From Oscillospiraceae bacterium (GTDB taxonomy: Bacteria; Bacillota; Clostridia; Oscillospirales; Oscillospiraceae): a DNA stretch of 64,000 nucleotides. The stretch's first letter is position 1; every line of letters starts with the position of its first letter. A program made the translations under genes and the position numbers. Location of the stretch: contig JAFQCV010000009.1 in NCBI GenBank assembly GCA_017416325.1, forward strand, positions 51,179 to 115,178, read 5' to 3'. The notes under the pieces were generated by a model. It saw only the letters and a program-made list of their open reading frames with translations. It did no database searches and was not told where the DNA came from. Shown one piece after another: positions 1 through 8,177 of this stretch.

Positions 1-1277
1 GAAACAGAGATTTCTCTGCTTCGCATGGTTGCCAGCAGCTTGTCGAACTCGTCGGGCAATGCGACATTGGCAAACTCGTCCATCAAGAAATGCACATGGA
101 CTGGCAATCTGCCGCCGTGGATTTGATCGGCTTGGTAGTAAAGCTGTTGGAACAGCTGGGTGTAGAGCATACCGACAATGAAGTTAAAGGAACTGTCATT
201 GTCCGGGATAACCGCAAAGATGACGGTCTTTTTCTCACCAATACTCCAAAGATCCATTTCGTCCGTCTGGGTAATACCCGCCAGGGATTCCAGATTGAAC
301 TTTTCCAATCTTGCCACAAGGGTGATCTGAATGGATTTTAATGTCTTGGCAGAGCCGGATCTGTAGTTCCGGTAATACTTCAAGGCGATGTGATCGGGGT
401 TCTTCATCTCCAACCGGTCAAACAGTTCATCCAGCGGAGAATGGAAATCCTCCATATCCTCCCGGACTTCACCGGCACGAATCATTTCCATGACCATGGG
501 GAAGTTCTGCTCATCCTCCGGTGCTTCATAGTGGAGGTAGAACACAAGAGCAAGAAGTAGCATAGATGCCGCTTGATCCCAGAACGGGTCTTGGGATTGG
601 CTTCCCTTGGGGGTGGTGTTCTTGAACAGGTTGGTCACAAGCCGCTGAATATCGTTGTCGGTTTTCAAATACACAAAGGGGTTGTAACAGTGACTTTTCT
701 CCATGTTGATAAGGTCAATGACCTTTACATCATGGGTCTTGGAAAGGTGTTCTCCGCAGTCACGCAGCATTTCACCTTTGGGGTCCAGCACCACATAGCT
801 GCAGTCGGCGTTCATAAGGTTCGGCTTGGCATAGAACCGGGTTTTACCTGCACCGGAACCGCCGCAGACAAGTACATTCAAGTTGCGCCGGTGCTTTCTG
901 CCGTCCATACCAATCGACACATTTTGGGTTAGGATCTTGTTGTGTGCCCAATTCTTATCTGCGTATTTCCTGTTGACTACATGCGCTATGCCCCAGCGCG
1001 CAGAACCATGCTCTTCCCGTCGCCGGTAGTTCCGGTCATTGGAAATGTAGATTCCAAGGCCGACACCGTAAGCCAGTAGCAAAATGAGGACAGCACGGGT
1101 GCTGTCCTCACAAAGCTGAATATTGAACGGGTTATTCATCACACTGCCGAAGTTGGCAATCAACCCCGGCAGTCCCTCGCTCAAATAGGGGGCGATGAGC
1201 AAAGCAAGCCAAACAACAGGAATAATGCCGCAGAGGTAAAGAATGATATTTGTCCGTGAGAGTTTATCTTGCCTCAT
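1..1277 (-). CDS. virD4: VirD4/TraG-type conjugative coupling ATPase, C-terminus beyond the left edge
   Basis: Type IV coupling protein that hands the relaxase-DNA complex to the conjugation channel at the inner membrane. About 425 codons are visible from ATG at 1277; the gene continues past base 1. Two N-terminal membrane segments (about residues 9-30 and 55-75) are followed by Walker A GGSGAGKTR near residue 136 and Walker B HFLMDEFANVALPDEF near residue 395, the typical VirD4/TraG spacing. The start overlaps the end of the preceding 63-residue gene by 14 bases, so the two are probably translationally coupled. It is the last visible gene of the mobilisation block (MobC, relaxase, PcfB, ArdC-like). 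The family is certain; only the C-terminus is missing. Confidence 0.95.
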   Translation of the reverse strand, partial: MRQDKLSRTNIILYLCGIIPVVWLALLIAPYLSEGLPGLIANFGSVMNNPFNIQLCEDSTRAVLILLLAYGVGLGIYISNDRNYRRREEHGSARWGIAHVVNRKYADKNWAHNKILTQNVSIGMDGRKHRRNLNVLVCGGSGAGKTRFYAKPNLMNADCSYVVLDPKGEMLRDCGEHLSKTHDVKVIDLINMEKSHCYNPFVYLKTDNDIQRLVTNLFKNTTPKGSQSQDPFWDQAASMLLLALVFYLHYEAPEDEQNFPMVMEMIRAGEVREDMEDFHSPLDELFDRLEMKNPDHIALKYYRNYRSGSAKTLKSIQITLVARLEKFNLESLAGITQTDEMDLWSIGEKKTVIFAVIPDNDSSFNFIVGMLYTQLFQQLYYQADQIHGGRLPVHVHFLMDEFANVALPDEFDKLLATMRSREISV

Positions 1278-1455
1278 GGCTCGTCCTACCGAAGCGTTTT
1301 TTCTTGGGGGCATCAATGACCTTAATCAAAAGGTCGTTTACATCCTCGGTGGGTTTCTCATCACGAATCAGATCGTTTCGGAAGTCTGCCAGACCGTTCA
1401 CCAAAAGCCGGTGTTCAAAATCTGACAGTTCCACAACTCGTTTTTCCTCTGCCAT
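1264..1455 (-). CDS. Small conserved ICE protein (63 aa), paralogue of the gene at 62825-63019
   Basis: No named domain recognised. The 63-residue product has the pattern FEHRLLVNGLADFRNDL followed by a charged C-terminus with KKKRF. A second gene at the other end of the window (62825-63019) encodes an obvious relative (FERRVVVNCLNEMRNNL, then LLKIIDAKQKK). Such small proteins are usual in Tn1549/CTn-type elements, but their function is unknown. It lies between the ArdC-like gene and virD4 and overlaps virD4 by 14 bases. Predicted helical and cytosolic, without signal peptide or cysteine motif. Confidence 0.8.
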   Translation of the reverse strand: MAEEKRVVELSDFEHRLLVNGLADFRNDLIRDEKPTEDVNDLLIKVIDAPKKKRFGRTSHEAR

Positions 1456-1467
1456 GGCTGCTACCTC

Positions 1468-2358
1468 TTAGCGGGCCTCGCCGCTGCGTTCCTTCTGTCC
1501 TTTTTCCAGAACCTTGGACATATCCATGGAAATCTGATTGGCACAGTCCCGAACTTTTGCAAGCTCCCCTCGGATGCCCTGCGCATCCATTTCACGAATA
1601 GCACCAGGTGCCACCTTAAAATTAAAGCTTTGCGTATCCACACCGTAGCGCTTGCACAGAGTATATGCGGTGCAGTAGGCGGTAAAAGAAGCACCCCTGC
1701 GGCTGTCGGCATCGCCCTTTGCAAGCTGAGCCTGGGTCAGCGCCTGGGTCAAATACCGGAAGATGTCATGGCCTTCCATACCCTGCCGTACATAGATCTT
1801 CTGATCGTTGGTATTAAACAAGGCACCGGCATCGGAGGGAATATTCGTGCTGATCTCCACTTCACAGGGGGCGCTGTTTAGCAACGCCTTCAGTAGCAGG
1901 CGCATATCGTGGTGTACCTGGGCAGGCTTCACCTTAGAGGAAGTTTGGGAAATATCAAATACTCGCTTGACATTGTAGTTGACACCCATGCTGCCATCCT
2001 CCCGCTGGAACTCTTCACCGGGTTCCAGGATCTTGATATGATCCTCACCCTTGCGGACATAGGTGCGGTTCTGCTTCCAGGTGTCGAAGTCTGCCAACTT
2101 GGTAGCTTCGGGCATTTGGGCAGTAATCAGCAGGATGTTGCCCACAGAATAACGGTCAAACCGTGCCATCACATCCAAGCCAGTCTTGAACAGCGCTCCG
2201 TCTTGGGTCATAGCTTCTGCGGTTTCGTCAATCATGTTGTAGACCAGCTGGCGCTCTGCCTGCTTTTTCTCTGCCCAAGCCTGCTTGTCCACGGGTGTAA
2301 AGGATTTGCTTTGATTTTCTGTTGCTGCAGAGGCAAAAATAGAATCGTAGTTTTCCAT
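1468..2358 (-). CDS. ArdC-like N-terminal domain protein of the ICE
   Basis: 296 residues. The segment from about residue 50 (RFDRYSVGNILLI, then a DFDTWKQNRTYVRKGE-type stretch) matches the ArdC/antirestriction single-stranded-DNA-binding N-terminal domain, in which an LxxQ-type helix precedes a W..G..V.KGE hairpin. ArdC-family proteins protect incoming single-stranded DNA from host restriction; that role is inferred here. The C-terminal half (about residues 150-296) has no peptidase HExxH, so this is not a full ArdC. ATG at 2358 has an AAAGGAG-type ribosome site. It sits 2 bases after pcfB in the mobilisation operon. Confidence 0.7.
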   Translation of the reverse strand: MENYDSIFASAATENQSKSFTPVDKQAWAEKKQAERQLVYNMIDETAEAMTQDGALFKTGLDVMARFDRYSVGNILLITAQMPEATKLADFDTWKQNRTYVRKGEDHIKILEPGEEFQREDGSMGVNYNVKRVFDISQTSSKVKPAQVHHDMRLLLKALLNSAPCEVEISTNIPSDAGALFNTNDQKIYVRQGMEGHDIFRYLTQALTQAQLAKGDADSRRGASFTAYCTAYTLCKRYGVDTQSFNFKVAPGAIREMDAQGIRGELAKVRDCANQISMDMSKVLEKGQKERSGEAR

Positions 2359-2360
2359 GG

Positions 2361-3173
2361 TTATCGCTCCTTTTGAGTTTTAGATTTGTGTTTGCGCTGC
2401 TTGCCCTTCGATTTGCCGGGGTTTTGGTGTTGAGGGCCTGCATTGCGGGTCTTGCTTTTGGTTTTATCCTTCGGGGGATGATCTGCCGTCTGACTCTGCT
2501 CAGCACGAATCTGCTTCAGTTCTTCACGAACAGAAGGGCGTGGATCAAGAGTACCCCTGGTAGTTCCCTCTCTGGTTGCGGAGGTAGGCTCGGACTGACG
2601 GGATTTCGCCACCCGGCCATCCGTAGGGTTTTCAGTCTGCTGCTCCGGTGCATTGGGCGGCTTTGCCATAAGCTGATCCAAGAAAGCATCCGTCCTTTCC
2701 TCAGTCTGCGTTCTTTCTGGTATGGGGATTTCCCCGTCCTTTTTCGTCTGTGCCTGCTCCTGCCGCTGGCGCTCGATCTCACTTCTGACCTCGCCCACAT
2801 CGACAGTTGCCAGCTTGAACCGTTCAAAGATGCGGTTGATCTTGGAAGCATCTTCTGCCCGGACCATAATATCGGTCAGTCCGTCGCCTGCATCTTTGTC
2901 TTTCAAGACGCAGTAGAGGACACCGTATTTCTTGGCCTCCTTGCAGAACAGCTGCAGTTCTGAATCTTTTACCGCAAATACCTTCAGCGGTTTTTCGCTT
3001 CGCAGCATATTGGTCAGTCGGGTCTTGCCCTTGGTTTTCTTTTGGTCCTTCAGAATGGCGTAAATCATCATCGCCAATTCCTTTGCACCTGCGCCGGTGA
3101 TCTTAGCGGCAACTTCAACGCCATTGAGTGACATTTTGACGATCTGTTCCGCTGCGTCGCCTGCTGTGTTCAT
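2361..3173 (-). CDS. pcfB: PcfB family (DUF3801) conjugation protein
   Basis: PcfB-type proteins are conserved next to relaxase and coupling protein genes in Gram-positive conjugative elements and are thought to assist relaxosome processing or docking. The first about 150 residues (from MNTAGDAAEQIVKMSLNGVE) form the DUF3801 domain. The rest is a charged, Q/E/K/R-rich disordered tail ending in a basic cluster, possibly nucleic-acid binding. I choose ATG at 3173 because it follows GAAAGGAGAAAAACCAGT; an upstream in-frame start at 3239 lies deeper in the relaxase gene. The first 59 bases overlap the end of the relaxase gene, indicating coupled translation. Confidence 0.8.
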   Translation of the reverse strand: MNTAGDAAEQIVKMSLNGVEVAAKITGAGAKELAMMIYAILKDQKKTKGKTRLTNMLRSEKPLKVFAVKDSELQLFCKEAKKYGVLYCVLKDKDAGDGLTDIMVRAEDASKINRIFERFKLATVDVGEVRSEIERQRQEQAQTKKDGEIPIPERTQTEERTDAFLDQLMAKPPNAPEQQTENPTDGRVAKSRQSEPTSATREGTTRGTLDPRPSVREELKQIRAEQSQTADHPPKDKTKSKTRNAGPQHQNPGKSKGKQRKHKSKTQKER

Positions 3174-4545
3174 ACTGGTTTTTCTCCTTTCTTTCGGAAG
3201 TGTCTTGTTCGATGATTGCTTCCAGACCCGCCTTGACAAGTCCGGAACGCTCCGCTATGGAATCACATAATTTCACCTCCTTGCGAAGTTTGATTAGCTC
3301 ATCCGTCAGTGCAGAAATTTTCTCTTTTGTGGCTTCGATCTCTGCAGCATCGCCTTTTCGGGTGATGCGCTTCAAAGCATTTCGCAAGTCTTTGCGCTGA
3401 TCGGTTAGAACTTCAATTTGTGTATCTGCATACTGCTTCCGGTCTGCTAAATCAGCGGCGGTTTCAATCTTGTACTTGCCAAGAAAGCGGGTTTCCGCAA
3501 TTCGTTTGTCCAGTTGAATGATGTCCTCACGCAAAACACCCAGCACCTTTTTCGTAGATGCTGGGTGTTTGACTATGATCTTCAGCCGGTAGCAGTAGTA
3601 GAAATAAAGTGCCCGAAGGCCGGTTGCCTTCTTGTGCTTCTTATAGTTACCACGGTAGCGATACCTACCCAAGCGGCGGTTTTCAGCTTCCGGGAATGGG
3701 ATGCGTTTTCGCATATTGCGTAGTATCCGCTGTGTGATGCCATCAAAGGTGTATTCTTCTCCAAGGCGGTCCATACGAACACCTTTCTTGGCACCGGGCG
3801 GCAATGCTACCGGATGCGCCAGAGGTTGTCCGTTTTCTTTGAGCCGCTTGAAGGTGTATCCCATCTGTTCCATGACTTTGTAGAAGTCACGCATGGTTGT
3901 GGATGCAAGAATTGCCCGGTCAATATCGGCCTTGACAATATCACGATAAGTGGGTTTGCCATGCTTATTGGCAGACCACTCCGCATAGCTCTTGCCGTTC
4001 CATTGGGGGTCCTTTATGACAGACAGATGATGCTCTTTACATAGCCGGTCTGACACTTCCCGCATTCGGGCATAGTCCGGTTTGCGGTTGCTGAACTTTC
4101 TGCCATCCACAGAGGAAACAGAATTAATGACAAAATGATTGTGGTAATGGTCTGTGTTCAAGTGGGTGGCAACTACCACCTCGAACCGATCTCCCCATAA
4201 TTCTTTTGCCAACTCGACACCGATCCTGTGGGCGGTATCCGCATCTACTTCACCGGCACGGAAGGACTGGTAGCCGTGGTAGCAGGTACGGCCATCCATT
4301 TTTCCAAAGCAGCGTTTGGTTTCCATGAACTGTTCCTTGGCGTGGGGGATTTGGCAGTTCACACCGGACACATACATCCGCTTTTCGGTTTTCAGATCGT
4401 CAGCTGTGTACTCCACAACATTGTCGATGGCATGGAGTGCAGCAGTTTCCTCCCGACTTTCCTCGGAAGTTTTTTCGGGGTTGATGGCATACTCGATTAC
4501 TCCATCCGGGTTGCCCGTGATGGGCCAAATTGATGTGACTGCCAA
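3115..4545 (-). CDS. mobA: MOBP-type relaxase
   Basis: Conjugative relaxase that nicks oriT and stays covalently attached to the 5' end of the transferred strand. The 476-residue protein has the Relaxase/Mob layout: a candidate catalytic tyrosine in IEYAINPEKT (Tyr19) and the metal-binding histidine motif HLNTDHYHNH at residues 128-137. The N-terminal 250 residues form the nuclease domain; the C-terminal half is basic and then coiled-coil rich (about residues 330-440). It follows mobC by 26 bases and overlaps pcfB, the usual Tn1549/CTn order. The nearby oriT-like hairpins (4960-5030) are the likely substrate. Confidence 0.93.
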   Translation of the reverse strand: MAVTSIWPITGNPDGVIEYAINPEKTSEESREETAALHAIDNVVEYTADDLKTEKRMYVSGVNCQIPHAKEQFMETKRCFGKMDGRTCYHGYQSFRAGEVDADTAHRIGVELAKELWGDRFEVVVATHLNTDHYHNHFVINSVSSVDGRKFSNRKPDYARMREVSDRLCKEHHLSVIKDPQWNGKSYAEWSANKHGKPTYRDIVKADIDRAILASTTMRDFYKVMEQMGYTFKRLKENGQPLAHPVALPPGAKKGVRMDRLGEEYTFDGITQRILRNMRKRIPFPEAENRRLGRYRYRGNYKKHKKATGLRALYFYYCYRLKIIVKHPASTKKVLGVLREDIIQLDKRIAETRFLGKYKIETAADLADRKQYADTQIEVLTDQRKDLRNALKRITRKGDAAEIEATKEKISALTDELIKLRKEVKLCDSIAERSGLVKAGLEAIIEQDTSERKEKNQYEHSRRRSGTDRQNVTQWR

Positions 4546-4571
4546 ATGAGCTCCTTTCCGTCCTTACTTGA

Positions 4572-4922
4572 CTAATCTTTTTTCTTCCGCCTTGGAACAG
4601 GAACGGCGCTGTAGGCATCCGCAATCAGCTTTTCAACATCACGCAAATCTGCCATCGCCTTGCGAAGCTGGGGAACATCCAACAGTCCTCTGGCGTTGGC
4701 AATCGTCAAGATTTGGTCGATGTTGTTACCCACACGGCGAATCTCCCAAATCAACTTGTGGAGATCTGCAGGAGGGTTTTCCCGAATAGCAACACCTTGG
4801 ATTGCGTTTCTGCAAAACTGTTCACGGGAAATACCGGCTTTTTTTACTTGCTCATTCAGTGCAGCAAGCTCGTCTGGAGAAAAGCGGATTTTGATTTCTT
4901 GGATTCTTTTCTTCATGTTCAT
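4572..4922 (-). CDS. mobC: MobC-like relaxosome accessory protein
   Basis: 116 residues. The N-terminus (KKRIQEIKIRFSPDELAAL) resembles a ribbon-helix-helix DNA-binding strand and helix, followed by the MobC signature region (LIWEIRRVGNNIDQI) near residues 58-72. MobC proteins bind oriT and help the relaxase melt and nick DNA. ATG at 4922 and ATG at 4916 are both possible; the second has better spacing from AAAGGATAG. The gene is immediately downstream of the oriT-like hairpins and upstream of the relaxase, as expected for a relaxosome operon. Confidence 0.88.
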   Translation of the reverse strand: MNMKKRIQEIKIRFSPDELAALNEQVKKAGISREQFCRNAIQGVAIRENPPADLHKLIWEIRRVGNNIDQILTIANARGLLDVPQLRKAMADLRDVEKLIADAYSAVPVPRRKKKD

Positions 4923-4959
4923 CTATCCTTTTAGGCGGGGTATCAGGGGTGCTAAACCC

Positions 4960-5035
4960 CGGACAAGCTGGATTGTGTCCCCACAATCCGTTGCTTGTAA
5001 AGGTAATGCCATGGGTATACTACCCCTGGCCTCTG
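4960..5035. other. Putative oriT: two perfect hairpins upstream of mobC
   Basis: The non-coding gap 4923-5061 contains GGATTGTG/CACAATCC (8-bp arms, 4-nt loop, about 4970-4989). It also contains a nested dyad GGGTA-TAC-TACCC flanked by GCCA/TGGC (5008-5030). Inverted repeats just upstream of mobC and the relaxase are the normal form and location of oriT for MOBP elements. The nick site cannot be fixed from sequence alone. A related GGGTA-GAC-TACCC dyad occurs at 31085-31097. Confidence 0.6.
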
Positions 5036-5061
5036 GTTTCATCTGTGGATGGATTCCATAC

Positions 5062-5568
5062 TTACTGAACAGCAGGCGTGGGTGCTTCCGCTGCAGGTTT
5101 CTTGGCACTCGTTGCCTTTAAGATGGCACGGGCGAATTTTTCGATGGAACTCAGTGCGGCACGGGCATCGTCCAGCTGTTCTTCAGCATCTTCCATATAC
5201 ATGGACAGATGCAGCATCAGCTCGTCCAAACCCATGGGTTTGCCGTTTGCGCCAACCGGGTCCAGATCCTCATCTTCATCGTCCTCTTCCTCGTCGCAGA
5301 TGCCGCAGATGGTGCAGTCGCCGCAGCAGAAGCACTCATCGTCCTCGTCATCTTCGTCCTCTTCAACGGGCGCAGGCTTACTGGCAGGTTTCTTCTCCAG
5401 CTCGGTAGCAGTGGTGATCAGACCAACCATATCGGCATCAGTCAGCGGCAGAGCATCGGTGCAAAGCAGCATGGTTTCTGCCAGCACGGTTGCAGCATCC
5501 TCATTGGTTGCCTCAATGTGGAGAGTCTTGGTAAAGTGGATGTCCATTTCAATTTCAAACTTTCTCAT
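5062..5568 (-). CDS. Acidic ICE protein with a cysteine cluster, function unknown
   Basis: 168 residues. The N-terminal about 60 residues look folded (FEIEMDIHFTKTLHIEA). The middle is very acidic (runs of E and D) and carries a compact cysteine cluster, CFCCGDCTICGIC, that could bind zinc or an iron-sulfur centre. The C-terminal part is helical with an Ala/Pro-rich end. ATG at 5568 follows GGAGAATTTACC. It is the gene preceding the oriT region, so a transfer-associated or DNA-mimic role is possible but not shown. I do not recognise a named family with confidence. Confidence 0.65.
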   Translation of the reverse strand: MRKFEIEMDIHFTKTLHIEATNEDAATVLAETMLLCTDALPLTDADMVGLITTATELEKKPASKPAPVEEDEDDEDDECFCCGDCTICGICDEEEDDEDEDLDPVGANGKPMGLDELMLHLSMYMEDAEEQLDDARAALSSIEKFARAILKATSAKKPAAEAPTPAVQ

Positions 5569-5590
5569 GGTAAATTCTCCTTCATTATTT

Positions 5591-5773
5591 TTAGTAGTGT
5601 TCAGGTTTCTTGGGGGTAACGCCCTTGCGTTCCCACAGCCAATACTCGCGTATTTGGTTCATCTTTTCGTCCCACAGGGAGGCCTGAATGTACTTGGCTA
5701 AGAGTCTTGCGTTTTGTATGCGTTCCGCATAATTGGTGCAGTTCTTTTCTGCATGGTGCTTATCATCGTTCAT
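5591..5773 (-). CDS. Small ICE protein (60 aa), unknown
   Basis: A 60-residue charged protein rich in K, E and W with no signal peptide or known motif. Its ATG lies inside the end of the upstream YodL/DUF3846 gene (11-base overlap), and it is followed 22 bases later by the acidic protein gene. This tight packing argues that it is translated. Function unknown. Confidence 0.5.
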   Translation of the reverse strand: MNDDKHHAEKNCTNYAERIQNARLLAKYIQASLWDEKMNQIREYWLWERKGVTPKKPEHY

Positions 5774-6485
5774 AGGCCTTGTTTTTGTGCTTGGGGTTAA
5801 AAGCTTTGGCTGTGATAGACTGGCCTGCTCTGTGAAAGGACTGGGGGTATCTCAGTTCGGCAAGAACCTTTTTCAGTTGATCGGGAGGCAAACTCTCAAA
5901 AGAATCTCTTGCAGTTCGGCAAATAAAGAACGGTCCTTGTATTGCCTCTACGCAATTAGGGCCTTTGAAAATGAGCCTGCTTGTTGTCATTCCCATTTCT
6001 CGTCCATAGCGGTTGAGGACCATCCGGGTTGTTTCATCGCCGTACTGATGAAGGCCAATCATGCCGCCTGTAAGATCTTCAAAGCTTGCATCTGTGGCTT
6101 CAATATCTGCGATTTCGGCTTCTTCGCCTGCATTTACCAACACAACACGAATTTCTTCTTTTGTGTGAGCCTGGGTGGGGTCAAACGCAATCTTCACATA
6201 CTCACTTCCGGGGTCAACATAGTAAAACCCCGGCTCCATGTGTTCCGAAGCAACAACTTCAATTACATCGGAAATGTAAATGTGCCGTTCTCGATATGGC
6301 CCCCGTTTTTCAAAGGTGTAGTAGCCATAAGAAAAATCTTCGTAGGATATGTGCCCCTCATAAACAAGGTCATAGAACTGCGCTTGAACTTGCTGTTTGC
6401 CGTTGTTCGTTTGGTGATCCAGCGGAGTAAACGCAAACCCCATAAAGTCCCGGTTTGCATTTATCTGATAAACCCTTACCTCCAT
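5763..6485 (-). CDS. YodL-like / DUF3846 protein
   Basis: 240 residues. The N-terminus (VRVYQINANRDFMGFAF, then a YDLVYEG segment) matches the YodL-like domain of Firmicutes mobile elements. From about residue 115 the protein carries a DUF3846-type domain (IRVVLVNAGEEAEIADI, later GPFFICRTARDSF). DUF3846 proteins are frequent in ICEs and phages, and their biochemical role is unknown. ATG at 6485 has a perfect AAAGGAGGTTAAGTGC leader. It shares the GPF(F/L)IC motif with the gene at 6525-7244, so the two are probably paralogues in their second halves. Confidence 0.75.
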   Translation of the reverse strand: MEVRVYQINANRDFMGFAFTPLDHQTNNGKQQVQAQFYDLVYEGHISYEDFSYGYYTFEKRGPYRERHIYISDVIEVVASEHMEPGFYYVDPGSEYVKIAFDPTQAHTKEEIRVVLVNAGEEAEIADIEATDASFEDLTGGMIGLHQYGDETTRMVLNRYGREMGMTTSRLIFKGPNCVEAIQGPFFICRTARDSFESLPPDQLKKVLAELRYPQSFHRAGQSITAKAFNPKHKNKAYER

Positions 6486-6524
6486 GCACTTAACCTCCTT
6501 TCTTTAGGATTAAACAGCCGCATG

Positions 6525-7244
6525 TTATCGGTCATTGCGGTCACGGCTGGGGCGGTAGGTTTCGACTTCGATATAACCAGCCTTTTCCGCAATTCGCTCC
6601 GGGTGATAATACTTGTCATGGAGCATGTGCCGGTCTATCTCTGATAGGCTTTTGATCCGCTGATCGCTACCGTCGCAGATAAGGAAGGGACCACGCATAA
6701 TCAGCTGGATCTCCTTGCCGGGTTCCACCAAGTAGCATTTCTCGATCTTCCAACCGTCCTTGCCACCTTTTTCCGCAGCCATATAGCCTTCCAGTCGGAC
6801 GCACACATCCGTTCCGTCCAGGGAAGAACCATAAATGGAATAGCCGCCCATGCCGGGGATGAACGCCTTGTTGTCGCTGGAAATCACATAGGTTCGGGAA
6901 GCTTCAGAATAGGGTTTCGTGAAGCTGTCCGGGGTGAACACCACATGACCAAGCAGGTGCTTGTCCTCCATTTTGCTTTCCTGGTTGTAGAAAGCAGAGG
7001 TCAGCTGCCCATAGGTCATTTCAGTTCGCTTGTCTGCAGATCGGAGCGCCCTATTGGTTTTCAGACCGACAGTTTGTGCATCCGCACGGCAAACAACGCA
7101 GATGTCGTTGCCGAAGGGATAGATGATGTTGAACTCGCCACCGATTGCCTTATGCAATCCGGAGGGGATCGCATCAATGGTGACGGTTTTGGGATACTTC
7201 CCAGGTTCAAAGAGAAGCACCGTCGCTTTTTCGTTGTTACTCAT
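6525..7244 (-). CDS. DUF3846 domain protein
   Basis: 239 residues. The start (ATVLLFEPGKYPKTVTI) and the IYPF..DICVVC..DA segment are typical of DUF3846, followed by a longer C-terminal part with MRGPFLICDGSD. No catalytic motif is visible and the protein is predicted cytosolic. Its ATG overlaps the stop of the Toprim gene (ATGA arrangement) with GAAGGAGGCTC upstream, implying coupled translation. Family role in mobile elements unknown. Confidence 0.75.
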   Translation of the reverse strand: MSNNEKATVLLFEPGKYPKTVTIDAIPSGLHKAIGGEFNIIYPFGNDICVVCRADAQTVGLKTNRALRSADKRTEMTYGQLTSAFYNQESKMEDKHLLGHVVFTPDSFTKPYSEASRTYVISSDNKAFIPGMGGYSIYGSSLDGTDVCVRLEGYMAAEKGGKDGWKIEKCYLVEPGKEIQLIMRGPFLICDGSDQRIKSLSEIDRHMLHDKYYHPERIAEKAGYIEVETYRPSRDRNDR

Positions 7245-8173
7245 CTCGCATGAGCCTCCTTCATCATTATTTGGTATCGTAGGGTGTCATTCATATCGTT
7301 GCCGTATTCGGGCAGTTCGTCCTGGATGGCGTACTGCTTGCCAAGGCCATTGATAATACCTTGTGCGGCACCTCTGCCAATGGCATCCCTGTCCAAGTGG
7401 AGGATGATGGTGTCGATCTCCGGGTGTACCTTCAGGTATCGTTCCAGCGCAACCGGCACCACATCCTCTCGTTTGGTAATAAAAACACCGGCAAGCGACA
7501 GCAGATGATCCTTGTGCCAATCCCTGCCTGCCCGGTACTCCATGGTGGCATAACTGAGCAGGTCAATAGCAGCTTCAAAGAGGTGTACTGTGGTGGACTC
7601 TTTTGCCGCTGGGATATTGAAAGAATATTGCTTGTCGCTGCCGGTTGCTTCGCCTTTGAACTTGCTTGCAGTTCCACGAAGGGCAGCATATCGGGGAATG
7701 CCCTTTTCGTCATAGCCGATGAACACGGCATTGTGATAGGGCATCCCCTCGTATAGCAGATTGTTACGATAACAGAAGTCGATGATAGCCGGGTGGATTC
7801 CCCGTGACCGGAGATACGCAGTGACCTTTCTCGGATTCTCATTCCTTGGAGGCAGCAGAAGGATTTTACTGGACCGATCCGGTTGTTTATATGACACTGG
7901 CGGTTTCTCCAAAGACCGGCCCAGAATGGTTTCTACCGCCGCAGGAAGGGAGTAACCTTTCACATGGATAAGATAATCCAAGGCAGTAGAACTACCCACT
8001 CTTCGGGAAAACCAGTACCACTTGCCGTTGCTGATCTTCAAGCTGTCATGTTCGCGGGTGCAGTAGGTGCCGTTGGCTACCTTAACAAGCTCACCCGGCT
8101 CATAGTTCCGCAAATAGGTCAGCAGGTCCATTTCCTTTGCTTTGGCGATTTCTTCCGATGTTGCATAAGCCAT
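7241..8173 (-). CDS. DUF3991-Toprim primase-like protein
   Basis: Primase-like nucleotidyl transferase/nuclease fold protein common in ICEs and plasmids, presumably acting in element DNA replication or strand conversion after transfer. The DUF3991 region (about residues 20-160) includes STALDYLIHVKG and SRGIHPAIIDF. The Toprim region has the Glu in VHLFEAAIDLLSY and the DxD in IILHLDRDAIGRG. I start it at ATG 8173 (MAYATSEEI), which follows GGGGCAAGGTGATAAC just after the stop of the giant helicase gene; an upstream in-frame start would lie inside that gene. Confidence 0.85.
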   Translation of the reverse strand: MAYATSEEIAKAKEMDLLTYLRNYEPGELVKVANGTYCTREHDSLKISNGKWYWFSRRVGSSTALDYLIHVKGYSLPAAVETILGRSLEKPPVSYKQPDRSSKILLLPPRNENPRKVTAYLRSRGIHPAIIDFCYRNNLLYEGMPYHNAVFIGYDEKGIPRYAALRGTASKFKGEATGSDKQYSFNIPAAKESTTVHLFEAAIDLLSYATMEYRAGRDWHKDHLLSLAGVFITKREDVVPVALERYLKVHPEIDTIILHLDRDAIGRGAAQGIINGLGKQYAIQDELPEYGNDMNDTLRYQIMMKEAHAR

Positions 8174-8177
8174 GTTA

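Noticed and set aside
5078-5701. Ser-rich plus-strand frame opposite the acidic protein
   Set aside because: The poly-Ser run is the complement of Glu/Asp codons in the real minus-strand gene.
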